Source of the DNA: an uncultured Collinsella sp.
GTDB lineage: Bacteria > Actinomycetota > Coriobacteriia > Coriobacteriales > Coriobacteriaceae
DNA length: 15,863 bases
Direction of reading: 5' to 3'
Assembly: GCA_900757285.1 (NCBI GenBank)
Contig: CAAENI010000104.1
Coordinates: forward strand, 1-15,863
Part shown: piece after piece, positions 1 through 6,379 of the stretch
How positions within the stretch are numbered: the first letter of the stretch is position 1
Layout: each line of letters begins with the position of its first letter
Translations under genes and position numbers: made by a program
The notes under the pieces: model-generated
The model's database searches: none
Seen by the model: the letters and a program-made list of their open reading frames with translations, nothing else
What the model was told of the DNA's origin: nothing

Positions 1-84
1 CGCGAAGCGCGCAGCGGAGCCTCTTTGCATGTCCGAGGACGTTTTCAGAGCTTTGCCCTGCAGGGTCCCGAGGGGATATGTAAG

Positions 85-1065
85 CTATTCAGCCATCTGA
101 GCCTGGACGGCGGTGATGGCCACGACACCCACGATGTCGTCGGCAGAGCAGCCGCGCGACAGGTCGTTGACCGGCTTGGCGATGCCCTGCAGGATGGGGC
201 CGTAGGCGTCGGCACCAGCGAAGCGCTGAACCAGCTTGTAGCCGATGTTGCCGGCCTCGAGGTCGGGGAACACGAGCACGTTGGCCTTGCCGGCAACGGA
301 GGAGCCGGGAGCCTTGAGCTGGGCGACGGTGGGGACGATAGCAGCATCGAGCTGCAGGTCGCCGTCGATGGCGAGCTCGGGTGCCTTCTCCTTGCAGAAC
401 TTCACGGCCTCCTGGACCTTCTTGGCGACCTCGCCACCGGCGGAGCCCATGGTGGAATAGGAGAGCATGGCCACGTGCGGCTCAACATTGCCCATGAAGG
501 TGGACCAGGAGTGAGCGGAGGCGATGGCGATCTCGGAGAGCTCGTCGGAGGACGGGTTGATGTTGAGGCCGCAGTCGGCGAAGATCAGCGTGCCGTCGGT
601 GCCGAACTGCGGGGTGTCGGTGCACATCACGAAGAAGGCCGAGACCAGCTTGGTGCCCGGGGCGGTCTTGAGGATCTGAAGCGCGGGGCGCAGGGTGTCG
701 GCGGTGGAGTGGCAGGCGCCGGAGACCAGGCCGTCGGCGTCGCCCATCTTGACCATCATGGTGCCAAAGTAGGTGGCGTCCATCACCTGGGCGCGAGCCT
801 GCTCGATGGTAACGCCCTTCTTGGCGCGGAGCTCGGCAAACTTCTGTGCGTACTCCTCGTGCTTCTCGGCATTGCGCGGGTCGATGACGGTGGCGCCGGG
901 AACGTTGATCTCGTTGGGATCGCCCAGGATGACGATGTTGGCCAGGCCTTCCTCGATGATCTTGTTGGCCGCGACGATGGTGCGCGGATCCTCGCCCTCG
1001 GGCAGGACGATGGTCTTAAGGTCGGCCTTGGCGGCAGACTTCATACGGTTTAGGAAATCGCTCAT
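85..1065 (-). CDS. pta: Phosphate acetyltransferase (phosphotransacetylase), short form
   Basis: Interconverts acetyl-CoA plus phosphate and acetyl phosphate plus CoA in the cytosol, the first step of acetate/ATP formation with acetate kinase. The 326-residue product matches the short Pta form (about 330 aa) without the regulatory N-terminal domains of the enterobacterial enzyme. It opens with MSDFLNRMKSAAK and LPEGEDPRTI. It also carries SGACHSTADTLRPALQ and FADCGLNINPSSDELSEIA, which are typical PTA/PTB family blocks, and then SYSTMGSAGG. The start is well supported: AAGGAG lies four bases upstream of the ATG on the minus strand. Acetate kinase often follows pta, but the 84 bases beyond the stop show no ackA start, so the partner, if adjacent, lies outside the window. 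The long plus-strand frame over this gene is a GC-driven shadow. Confidence 0.96.
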   Translation of the reverse strand: MSDFLNRMKSAAKADLKTIVLPEGEDPRTIVAANKIIEEGLANIVILGDPNEINVPGATVIDPRNAEKHEEYAQKFAELRAKKGVTIEQARAQVMDATYFGTMMVKMGDADGLVSGACHSTADTLRPALQILKTAPGTKLVSAFFVMCTDTPQFGTDGTLIFADCGLNINPSSDELSEIAIASAHSWSTFMGNVEPHVAMLSYSTMGSAGGEVAKKVQEAVKFCKEKAPELAIDGDLQLDAAIVPTVAQLKAPGSSVAGKANVLVFPDLEAGNIGYKLVQRFAGADAYGPILQGIAKPVNDLSRGCSADDIVGVVAITAVQAQMAE

Positions 1066-1120
1066 GTTACTCCTTACAAGCGTTTCGCTAAGCTCCAGGC
1101 GCCCGGCTGTTCACGAATAA

Positions 1121-1137
1121 ACCCGCTGCTAGCGGGT
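1121..1137. repeat. Short perfect hairpin in the pta 5' leader
   Basis: ACCCGCT and AGCGGGT are perfectly complementary around the loop GCT. The hairpin lies 56 bp upstream of the pta start, within the leader expected from the minus-strand TATAAT at 1193-1198. It has no T-run on either side, so it does not look like a terminator. It could be an operator or an mRNA-stability hairpin; its function is unknown. Confidence 0.4.
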
Positions 1138-1192
1138 CTACCTTTCAATTATGTTCGCCGCTGTGCTTGAGCTTTCCTTGTGTGGCAAGCTC

Positions 1193-1198
1193 ATTATA
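1193..1198 (-). promoter_or_regulatory. Candidate -10 box for pta
   Basis: The minus strand reads a perfect TATAAT here, 128 bp upstream of the pta start. No good TTGACA-like -35 is present at the usual distance, so the call rests on the -10 alone. It lies 14 bp from a second TATAAT on the opposite strand, giving a back-to-back divergent promoter arrangement between pta and glf. Confidence 0.35.
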
Positions 1199-1212
1199 GG
1201 ACGCATTAGCGC

Positions 1213-1218
1213 TATAAT
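1213..1218 (+). promoter_or_regulatory. Candidate -10 box for glf
   Basis: This is a perfect TATAAT 78 bp upstream of the glf start. The bases 17 bp upstream (around 1190-1195) do not resemble TTGACA and there is no TGn extension, so strength is uncertain. The spacing leaves a leader of roughly 70 nt that contains the hairpin at 1235-1253. Confidence 0.4.
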
Positions 1219-1234
1219 CGCTCTGATAAATATG

Positions 1235-1253
1235 TCTCGAAGAATGTTCGAGA
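1235..1253. repeat. 7-bp palindrome in the glf leader, operator-like
   Basis: TCTCGAA and TTCGAGA are perfectly complementary around the 5-nt spacer GAATG, just downstream of the candidate glf -10 box. Position and symmetry fit a repressor site or leader hairpin. It is not a good LexA/SOS box, because the half-sites are not GAAC-N4-GTTC. No T-run follows, so it is not a terminator. Confidence 0.35.
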
Positions 1254-1296
1254 AAAGCCCAGCTAACGAGCCCGTGGCTTTTGACAAGGAGTATCG

Positions 1297-2499
1297 ATGC
1301 AGATTACCTCAGGCCTGCCTGAAGGCTTTAACGCCGGCGCGTACGACATGATTGTCGTCGGTGCTGGATATGCCGGTGCCGTTTGCGCCCGCCGTCTTGC
1401 CGAGACTATCGGCTATCGTGTTGCCGTTTTGGAGCGCCGTAGCCACATTGCGGGCAATGCCTATGACTGCACTGACGAGGCCGGAATCCTGATCCACGAG
1501 TACGGTCCGCATATCTATCACACCTTTAACGAGCGTGTGCATAATTTCCTGTCGCGCTTTACCAAGTGGACGGATTATCAGCACAAGGTGCTCGCCAACA
1601 TCAACGGTACCCTTACGCCCGTGCCTTTCAACCATGCGAGTCTCAAGCTCGCCTTTGGTGACGAGCGCGGCGAGGAGCTGTATCAGAAGCTCGTGGAGAC
1701 CTTTGGCAAGGATGTCAAGGTGCCCATCATGGAGCTGCGTAAGAAGAACGACCCGGATCTTGCCGAGGTCGCCGATTACGTCTACGAGAACGTCTTTTTG
1801 CATTACACCATGAAGCAGTGGGGCCAGACGCCCGATCAGATCGACCCCTCGATCACCGGCCGCGTTCCCATCTTTGTGGGCGATGATGACCGCTACTTCC
1901 CGCAGGCTCCCTTCCAGGGTATGCCGCAGGACGGCTACACGGCGTTGTTCGAGCATATGCTCGACCACGACCTGATCGACGTGTTCTGCGACGTGGACGC
2001 CCGCGATCTCTTTGAGATCGACGAGACCACCGTCAAGATCGGTGGCAAGGCCTACGGCGGCGAGATCGTTTATACCGGTCCGCTCGATGAGCTGTTCTAC
2101 CTCGACCTGGGCGCTCTTCCGTACCGTACGCTCGACATGAAGTTCGAGACGCTCGATATGGATCAGTTCCAGCCCGTGGGCACCGTCAACTACACCACGA
2201 GCGAGGACTACACGCGCATTACCGAGTTCAAGAACATGACTGGTCAGGTCCTGCCCGGCAAGACCACCATCATGAAGGAGTACTCCAAGGCCTATACGCC
2301 CGGCTCGGGCGAGACGCCGTATTACGCCATTCTTGAGCCCGAGAACCGTGAGCTCTATGAGCGCTATCTTGAGCGCGTCCAGAACCTGACAAACTTCCAC
2401 CCGGTGGGTCGTCTGGCCGAGTATCGTTACTACGATATGGATGCCGTGACCAATTCCGCCCTCGATCTTTCGGATGAGATTATCGCCTGCCATGCATAA
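1297..2499 (+). CDS. glf: UDP-galactopyranose mutase
   Basis: This FAD enzyme converts UDP-galactopyranose to UDP-galactofuranose, the donor for galactofuranose-containing surface glycans. The 400-residue product has the FAD-binding GAGYAG at residues 22-27, and ERRSHIAGNAYDC near residues 46-58. GPHIYHT follows at 70-76 and VPFNHASL near residue 110. The C-terminal block GRLAEYRYYDMDAV is characteristic of Glf. It is slightly longer than the E. coli enzyme (367 aa), partly from about 17 residues before MIVVGAGYAG. I keep the upstream ATG because AAGGAG lies five bases before it, whereas the internal ATG at 1348 has no ribosome site. Its stop overlaps the start of the next gene, implying cotranscription and translational coupling with the glycosyltransferase that may use its product. 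Confidence 0.96.
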   Translation: MQITSGLPEGFNAGAYDMIVVGAGYAGAVCARRLAETIGYRVAVLERRSHIAGNAYDCTDEAGILIHEYGPHIYHTFNERVHNFLSRFTKWTDYQHKVLANINGTLTPVPFNHASLKLAFGDERGEELYQKLVETFGKDVKVPIMELRKKNDPDLAEVADYVYENVFLHYTMKQWGQTPDQIDPSITGRVPIFVGDDDRYFPQAPFQGMPQDGYTALFEHMLDHDLIDVFCDVDARDLFEIDETTVKIGGKAYGGEIVYTGPLDELFYLDLGALPYRTLDMKFETLDMDQFQPVGTVNYTTSEDYTRITEFKNMTGQVLPGKTTIMKEYSKAYTPGSGETPYYAILEPENRELYERYLERVQNLTNFHPVGRLAEYRYYDMDAVTNSALDLSDEIIACHA

Positions 2500-3523
2500 A
2501 GTCATAACATTCGGTATTCCCTCGTATAACGCCGCTAAGGACATGGACCATTGCATCACCTCCATCTTGGAGGGGAGCAATTATGCCACCGATATCGAGA
2601 TTATCGTGGTGGACGACGGCTCCAAGGATGAGACGGCCGCCAAGGCCGACGAGTGGGAGGCCCGTTATCCTGGAATCATCCGCGCGGTGCACCAGGAGAA
2701 TGGCGGCCACGGTATTGCCGTCCTTTCGGGTCTGCGCGAGGCGCAGGGCACCTACTACAAGGTTGTCGACTCGGACGACTGGCTTGACGGCGCTGCCCTT
2801 TCGACCATGCTGTCGATTCTGCGCGGCTTTGAAGAGCGCGACCAGCGCGTTGACCTGTTTATCTCGAACTACGTGTACGAGAAGGTTTACGAGGGTACGC
2901 ATACGGCCATTGGTTACAAGTTTGCCCTGCCTCGAAAAAAGATCTTTACCTGGGACCAGATCGGCCATTTCCGTTTGGACCAGAATCTGCTCATGCACAG
3001 CCTGTGCTATCGCACGGATGTGCTGCGCGAGTCCAACCTGCCCATGCCGCCGCACACGTTCTATGTGGACAACATCTACGCCTACGTGCCGCTGCCGCGT
3101 TGCAAGACCATGTACTACGCCGACATCGACCTCTATCGCTACTTTATCGGTCGCGAGGGCCAGAGCGTCAACGAGGCCACGATGGTCAAGCGCCTGGACC
3201 AGCAGTTCCGTGTGACGCGCATCATGATGGAGTCGTTCCACCTGTACAGCGATGTTGAGTCGTCGCGTCTGCGCTCGTACATGATGGGTTATTTCACTAT
3301 GATGATGGCGATCTGCTCGGTGCTCACCAAGCTTTCCGACGAGGATTGCGCCGACGAGCGCCTGAAGACGCTGTGGGCGGACCTGAAGGCCTACGATGAG
3401 CGCATGTATCGTCGTGCTCGCTACGGCGTGGTCGGCTTCTTCACTAACCTCCGCGGTCGTGCCGGAGACAAAACCACACTTGGCCTATACCGTCTTGCCT
3501 CAAAGATCTTCAAATTCAACTAA
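2492..3523 (+). CDS. GT2-family glycosyltransferase
   Basis: Predicted to transfer a sugar from an activated nucleotide donor to a growing glycan. From the ATG at 2492 it has 343 residues: GIPSYN at 8-13, VDDGS at 40-44, ENGGHG at 69-74 and the metal-binding DSDD at 93-96. The GT-A catalytic domain therefore fills about the first 200 residues, followed by a helical C-terminal part. No membrane segment is obvious. The start at 2492 overlaps the glf stop by 8 bp and begins directly at the family N-terminus. An in-frame ATG at 2474 would add six residues and neither start has a strong ribosome site, which suggests coupling to glf translation. Pairing with glf makes galactofuranosyl transfer plausible, but the sequence does not fix donor or acceptor. 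Confidence 0.9.
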   Translation: MHKVITFGIPSYNAAKDMDHCITSILEGSNYATDIEIIVVDDGSKDETAAKADEWEARYPGIIRAVHQENGGHGIAVLSGLREAQGTYYKVVDSDDWLDGAALSTMLSILRGFEERDQRVDLFISNYVYEKVYEGTHTAIGYKFALPRKKIFTWDQIGHFRLDQNLLMHSLCYRTDVLRESNLPMPPHTFYVDNIYAYVPLPRCKTMYYADIDLYRYFIGREGQSVNEATMVKRLDQQFRVTRIMMESFHLYSDVESSRLRSYMMGYFTMMMAICSVLTKLSDEDCADERLKTLWADLKAYDERMYRRARYGVVGFFTNLRGRAGDKTTLGLYRLASKIFKFN

Positions 3524-3555
3524 CTGCCGAGTAATCGCTGCTGTTAGGTTGACTG

Positions 3556-3665
3556 GGCCCCTTGGCCTTTAGTTTGCTACTGCGAACAGTCCTGCTCGCA
3601 CGGAAAGCACATTAAGTGCTTTCCGGCTCGTGCGGAACTTGTATCAAACTAAAGGCCAAGGGGCC
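3556..3665 (+). repeat. Nested inverted-repeat element, copy 1 (3' of the glycosyltransferase)
   Basis: A perfect 21-bp inverted repeat (3556-3576 with 3645-3665) encloses a 68-nt core. The core holds a perfect 10-bp hairpin at 3601-3625 with loop ATTAA, and CGCAC/GTGCG near its base. Reading with the glycosyltransferase, the core contains ACAGTCCT, CACATTAAGTG and TGCGGAACT, all shared in order with copy 2. It begins 33 nt after the gene's stop codon. No T-run follows the outer arm, so it is not a standard intrinsic terminator, though it may act as a 3'-UTR or termination structure. See copy 2 and the findings. Confidence 0.85.
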
Positions 3666-3690
3666 TCTGCTATAAGAATCGATTGTCAGG

Positions 3691-3726
3691 TTAGTTGAAT
3701 TTGAAGACCTTAGACGCGCGGTACAC
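3691..3726 (-). pseudogene. Inverted relic of a glycosyltransferase 3' end
   Basis: On the minus strand this stretch reads VYRASKVFKFN followed by TAA. That closely matches the end of the intact upstream gene on the plus strand, LYRLASKIFKFN and TAA. At the DNA level 18 bp around the stop are identical in inverted orientation (3507-3524 versus 3690-3707). Synonymous and conservative differences just upstream suggest descent from a paralogous gene rather than a simple recent copy. Similarity is lost beyond about 12 codons, so only the tail is recognisable. It sits back to back with copy 1 of the structured element. Confidence 0.6.
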
Positions 3727-3758
3727 AGGGGCCTGAGCTGAAAAGAATAAGGTTGGAA

Positions 3759-3887
3759 GTCGGTCGGAGGCGGGCGGGCATTACGTTTGTCGCGAGTTCC
3801 GCATGCAAAGAAGGCCACTTAATGTGGCCTTCGTCTTGCATAGGACTGTAGAGCAGCAAACGTAATGCCCGCCCGCCTCCGACCGAC
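3759..3887 (-). repeat. Nested inverted-repeat element, copy 2 (3' of the S58 peptidase)
   Basis: A perfect 31-bp inverted repeat (3759-3789 with 3857-3887) encloses a 67-nt core. The core holds a perfect 9-bp hairpin at 3810-3832 and a basal stem ATGCAA/TTGCAT (3803-3808 with 3836-3841). On the minus strand, the sense of the adjacent peptidase gene, the core has ACAGTCCT, CACATTAAGTG and TGCGGAACT at nearly the same spacing as copy 1. The stem bases differ but remain paired. The arms share only the core-proximal GTTTG/CAAAC with copy 1. It begins 12 nt after the peptidase stop. Some T-rich sequence follows on the minus strand (TTATTCTTTT near 3741-3750), so a role in termination is possible. 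Confidence 0.85.
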
Positions 3888-3899
3888 GGACGAGTGAGA

Positions 3900-4898
3900 T
3901 TACTTCGCGGCGCCGGGGATGCCGTGGGAGGTTTTGGCGGTTTTGGCTCCGTTTACGATGGCGGTTTCCAGGGCCCTTACGGCGAGCATGCCCAGCAGGT
4001 CTAGGGGAACGGCGTTTGCCTGGGCGCCCAATTTGCCGCTGGCGAGGGTGTAGATGGTGTCGCCGTCGTTGGTGGTGTGCGTGGGACGGATGGCGTGTGC
4101 GTAGGCGTCTGCGGCCATCTGGGAGACCTTGGTGGCTTGTGCCTTAGTGAGTTCCACGTTGGTGACGATGCAGCTGATGGTGGTGTTGGTGCGGTCGAGC
4201 GGCATCTGCATGGATCCGGCGGCGGCAAAGGCTGCGAGTTCCATATCGACGATTTGGTCGCTATCGGCTGAGGCGCGCATGCCGGCGACCCACTCGCCGG
4301 TGAGGGGGTCGACAACGTTGCCGCAGGCGTTGACCGAAACCACGGCGCCTACCTTAACGGGACCGAGCGCCACGGCGGCAGTGCCAAGGCCGGCCTTCAT
4401 GCAGGTGGCAGGGCCCATGAGCTTACCTACGGTGGCACCGGTGCCGGCGCCCACATTGCCTTGCTCGAGCGTGGTGGGGGTGTTGTCGAGTGCCTCGCGC
4501 ACGGCGGCGATGCCGGCCTCTTTGTCGGGGCGTACGGTGGGGTCGCCAAAGGCAAGGTCGAAGATACAGCTGGAGCACACGATGGGCACCTGCGTGGGGC
4601 CGACGGGAAGGCCGATGCCACGGCTCTCGAGTTCGCGAGCGACGCCGCTTGCAGCCTCGAGGCCAAAGGCCGATCCGCCCGAAAGGCAGACGGCGTGAAC
4701 CTTGTCGACGGTGTTTTCGGGTCGCAGCAGGTCGGTTTCGCGCGATGCTGGAGCACCGCCGCGAACGTCAACGCCGCCGGTGGCACCCTCGGGCGCCACG
4801 ATTACGGTGCAGCCGGTGCCAGCCTCCTCGTCCGTATAGTTGCCAAAGCAAAAGCCATCGACATTGCAAACATCGATGGCTTCGAGCAGTGTGTCCAT
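3900..4898 (-). CDS. P1/S58 family peptidase (DmpA/NylC-like aminopeptidase or amidase)
   Basis: This Ntn-fold hydrolase family (peptidase S58) includes DmpA, an L-aminopeptidase/D-esterase, and NylC, a nylon-oligomer hydrolase. They are activated by self-cleavage before a Ser or Thr. The 332-residue product has CLSGGSAFGLEAA at residues 71-83 and GNVGAGTGATVGK at 147-159. RTNTTISCIVTNVELTKAQ lies at 236-254; by analogy with NylC, cleavage would fall between Asn238 and Thr239. THTTNDGDTIYTLA follows at 273-286. No signal peptide is visible, so it is probably cytosolic. The start at 4898 has AGGAG five bases upstream. A longer in-frame extension upstream overlaps maf and lacks family similarity, so I rejected it. 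Substrate is unknown. Confidence 0.9.
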   Translation of the reverse strand: MDTLLEAIDVCNVDGFCFGNYTDEEAGTGCTVIVAPEGATGGVDVRGGAPASRETDLLRPENTVDKVHAVCLSGGSAFGLEAASGVARELESRGIGLPVGPTQVPIVCSSCIFDLAFGDPTVRPDKEAGIAAVREALDNTPTTLEQGNVGAGTGATVGKLMGPATCMKAGLGTAAVALGPVKVGAVVSVNACGNVVDPLTGEWVAGMRASADSDQIVDMELAAFAAAGSMQMPLDRTNTTISCIVTNVELTKAQATKVSQMAADAYAHAIRPTHTTNDGDTIYTLASGKLGAQANAVPLDLLGMLAVRALETAIVNGAKTAKTSHGIPGAAK

Positions 4899-4967
4899 GT
4901 TTTCTCCTATCGGTTTTCCGCCGGGCCTTATGCCCGGTCGGGATCCGTACGGTACGGCAAAATTGTA

Positions 4968-4990
4968 GGCGCTGGGGGATAACCAGCGCC
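4968..4990 (-). terminator. Hairpin downstream of maf, possible weak terminator
   Basis: GGCGCTGG and CCAGCGCC form a perfect 8-bp stem around a 7-nt loop, 8 nt after the maf stop. On the minus strand it is followed by TACAATTTT, a broken T-run, so termination is probably partial. A second small hairpin (CCGGGC/GCCCGG, 4921-4937) lies between it and the peptidase ribosome site. Peptidase expression may therefore depend on readthrough or on its own promoter, which I could not identify. Confidence 0.45.
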
Positions 4991-4998
4991 AGATGCAA

Positions 4999-5580
4999 TT
5001 ACGAGAGTTTTTGAATCGCGCGTGCGACGCGAGCGATGGGCAAGCCCACCACGTTGTAGAAGTCACCCGAAATATCGTGCACAAGCATGCGGCCGCCTGT
5101 GCCTTGGATGCCGTAGGCCCCGGCCTTGTCCATGGGTTCGCCGGAGGCAACATAGCGCTCGATCTGCTCTTCGGTAAGCTCATAGAACGTCACGTCGGTC
5201 ACATCGACAAACGACAGGCTCTCGGCGGCATGCGGAGCGGCCGTGTCGCCTGCCTTAACGATGCAGACGCCGGTTGCGACCTGGTGCGTGCGGCCCGAAA
5301 GCTCGCGGAGCATGGTGCGCGCCTCGTCCTCGGTTGCCGGCTTGCCCAGAATCTTGCCATCGAAGGTGACAATAGTATCGGCCGCGACGGTCAGTTCGTT
5401 GGGCTCGGCATGCTCGGCGGCAACGGCGGCGGCTTTGGCGCGTGCTAAGCGTTCAACGAGCGTAAGCGGGGCCTCGCCATCAAAAGGCGTTTCGTCGATA
5501 TCTGCGGGAATCACGCGAATGTCATAGCCTGCCTCGCGCATCAACTCGATGCGGCGCGGTGATTGCGAAGCCAAAATCAT
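4999..5580 (-). CDS. maf: Maf-family nucleoside triphosphate pyrophosphatase
   Basis: Maf proteins hydrolyse nucleoside triphosphates, including dTTP/UTP or modified nucleotides, to monophosphates and pyrophosphate. They are linked to nucleotide-pool cleaning and septum control. The 193-residue product is of normal length. It begins MILASQSPRRIELMREAG, the N-terminal substrate-binding signature, and has VAADTIV at about residues 65-71. It also has GKPATEDEA, LSGRTHQVATGV and the C-terminal block DKAGAYGIQGTGG. Its ATG overlaps the upstream DJ-1 stop as ATGA, so the two are translationally coupled. The YhdE-type (dTTP/UTP) subfamily seems likely from these motifs, but I cannot assign the substrate firmly. 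Confidence 0.95.
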   Translation of the reverse strand: MILASQSPRRIELMREAGYDIRVIPADIDETPFDGEAPLTLVERLARAKAAAVAAEHAEPNELTVAADTIVTFDGKILGKPATEDEARTMLRELSGRTHQVATGVCIVKAGDTAAPHAAESLSFVDVTDVTFYELTEEQIERYVASGEPMDKAGAYGIQGTGGRMLVHDISGDFYNVVGLPIARVARAIQKLS

Positions 5581-6119
5581 AGCTGAATGCCCTCGGCGAC
5601 CTTCTCGACGGCCTTGTCGCCGGCGAGTGTGCGCAGCAGCTCAAGCGCAAAGGGGAGCGACTGGGCCATGCCGCTGGCGGTGATGATGTTGCCGTCTTGC
5701 GTAACCTTCTCGCCGGTATAGGCGCCTTCGGGGAAGCTTTTCTCAAAGCCAGGGAAGCACGTGGCCTGGCGCCCCTCGAGTAGGTCGAGCTCGCCCAGGA
5801 TAAACGGGGCGGCGCAGATGGCGGCAACGTGCTTGGTCGCGGCGAACTCGCAGACCACGTCGCAGACGCGCTGATCGGCGCGCAGGTTGGTGGCACCGGG
5901 CAGGCCGCCGGGCAGCACGACGCAGTCGTACTCGTCAAAGTTGATCTCATCAAAGAGCGCATCGCAGGTCACGGGGATCTGCAGCGAGCTTACGACCTCA
6001 CGCGTGGGCATGATCGAGACGAGCGTGGCGCGCACGCCGCCGCGACGCATGACATCGACCATGGTCAAGCATTCAATAGTTTCAAAGCCATCGGCGGCGA
6101 GAACGGCAACGCTGGGCAT
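5577..6119 (-). CDS. DJ-1/PfpI (YajL/ThiJ-like) family protein
   Basis: Member of the DJ-1 superfamily, whose characterised members act as glyoxalases, deglycases, chaperones or redox sensors. The 180-residue product starts MPSVAVLAADGFETIE, including the conserved acidic residue near the N-terminus. It has VVLPGGLPGATNL near residues 68-80 and the nucleophile elbow AAICAAPFILGE with its reactive cysteine near residue 102. The length fits the stand-alone YajL/DJ-1 type. I chose the ATG at 6119 because AAAGGA lies six bases upstream and the family N-terminus begins there; an in-frame ATG at 6143 would add eight unrelated residues. It is the first gene of a probable unit with maf. The exact reaction cannot be told from sequence. 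Confidence 0.92.
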   Translation of the reverse strand: MPSVAVLAADGFETIECLTMVDVMRRGGVRATLVSIMPTREVVSSLQIPVTCDALFDEINFDEYDCVVLPGGLPGATNLRADQRVCDVVCEFAATKHVAAICAAPFILGELDLLEGRQATCFPGFEKSFPEGAYTGEKVTQDGNIITASGMAQSLPFALELLRTLAGDKAVEKVAEGIQL

Positions 6120-6155
6120 GAGGGTTCCTTTCATAGGCGGCATACAATTAGCCGT

Positions 6156-6161
6156 CTTATA
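6156..6161 (-). promoter_or_regulatory. Candidate -10 box for the DJ-1/maf unit
   Basis: The minus strand reads TATAAG 36 bp upstream of the DJ-1 ATG. The -35 region is poor, so this is a tentative call based on position and a five-of-six match. Confidence 0.25.
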
Positions 6162-6209
6162 CCCCGAAGACCTCCGCTTGCCACGCTCGATTTCCCATTG
6201 TTTAAAAAG

Positions 6210-6263
6210 GGACGGGGCTATTTTAGCTACCCCACTTGCAGGGTAGCTAAAATAGCCCCGTCC
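6210..6263. repeat. 23-bp perfect inverted repeat
   Basis: The arms 6210-6232 and 6241-6263 are perfectly complementary around an 8-nt loop (CACTTGCA). The arms contain GGACGGGGCTATTTTAGC and its complement. A third partial copy, TTAGCTACCC, follows at 6268-6275 or so. The motif GGGACGGGG at the outer edge recurs at 11315-11323, again as part of an inverted repeat, suggesting a dispersed family. It lies 91 bp upstream of the DJ-1 gene and has no adjacent T-run. Confidence 0.75.
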
Positions 6264-6298
6264 GAATTAGCTACCCTCACCCATCCTCAACAATCTCA

Positions 6299-6343
6299 AT
6301 CTGTAACATCTAGACCCACTTTTGACCCCTAACTGTTACAGAT
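6299..6343. repeat. 45-bp palindromic element, copy A
   Basis: ATCTGTAACA at the left end is perfectly inverted as TGTTACAGAT at the right end. The left 14 bases (ATCTGTAACATCTA) and the right ACTGTTACAGAT are identical in copy B, exactly 81 bp downstream. Similarity continues a little past the right arm (ATCAAGACA versus ATCGAGACA). The centre, GACCCACTTTTGACCC, differs from copy B. Confidence 0.75.
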
Positions 6344-6379
6344 CAAGACAAACGGAAACCGCCCCGACAAAACGTCTAA

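Noticed and set aside
1..84. Start of acetate kinase downstream of pta
   Set aside because: The minus-strand sequence after the pta stop has no ribosome site and none of the acetate kinase N-terminus.
25..1053. Long plus-strand frame opposite pta, and similar long frames opposite glf, GH1/PTS, rlmD and ppk
   Set aside because: They are antisense to genes with clear family motifs, have Gly/Asp/Val/His-rich low-complexity composition, and show no recognisable domain. High GC produces such shadows.
1235..1253. LexA/SOS box
   Set aside because: The half-sites do not fit GAAC-N4-GTTC; the symmetry centre and spacing differ.
3612..3818. 68-residue minus-strand frame in the convergent gap
   Set aside because: It runs through both structured elements and the glycosyltransferase relic in the wrong frame, and has no family resemblance.
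4899..5183. 95-residue N-terminal extension of the S58 peptidase frame
   Set aside because: It overlaps maf, lacks peptidase similarity, and a good ribosome site stands before the ATG at 4898.
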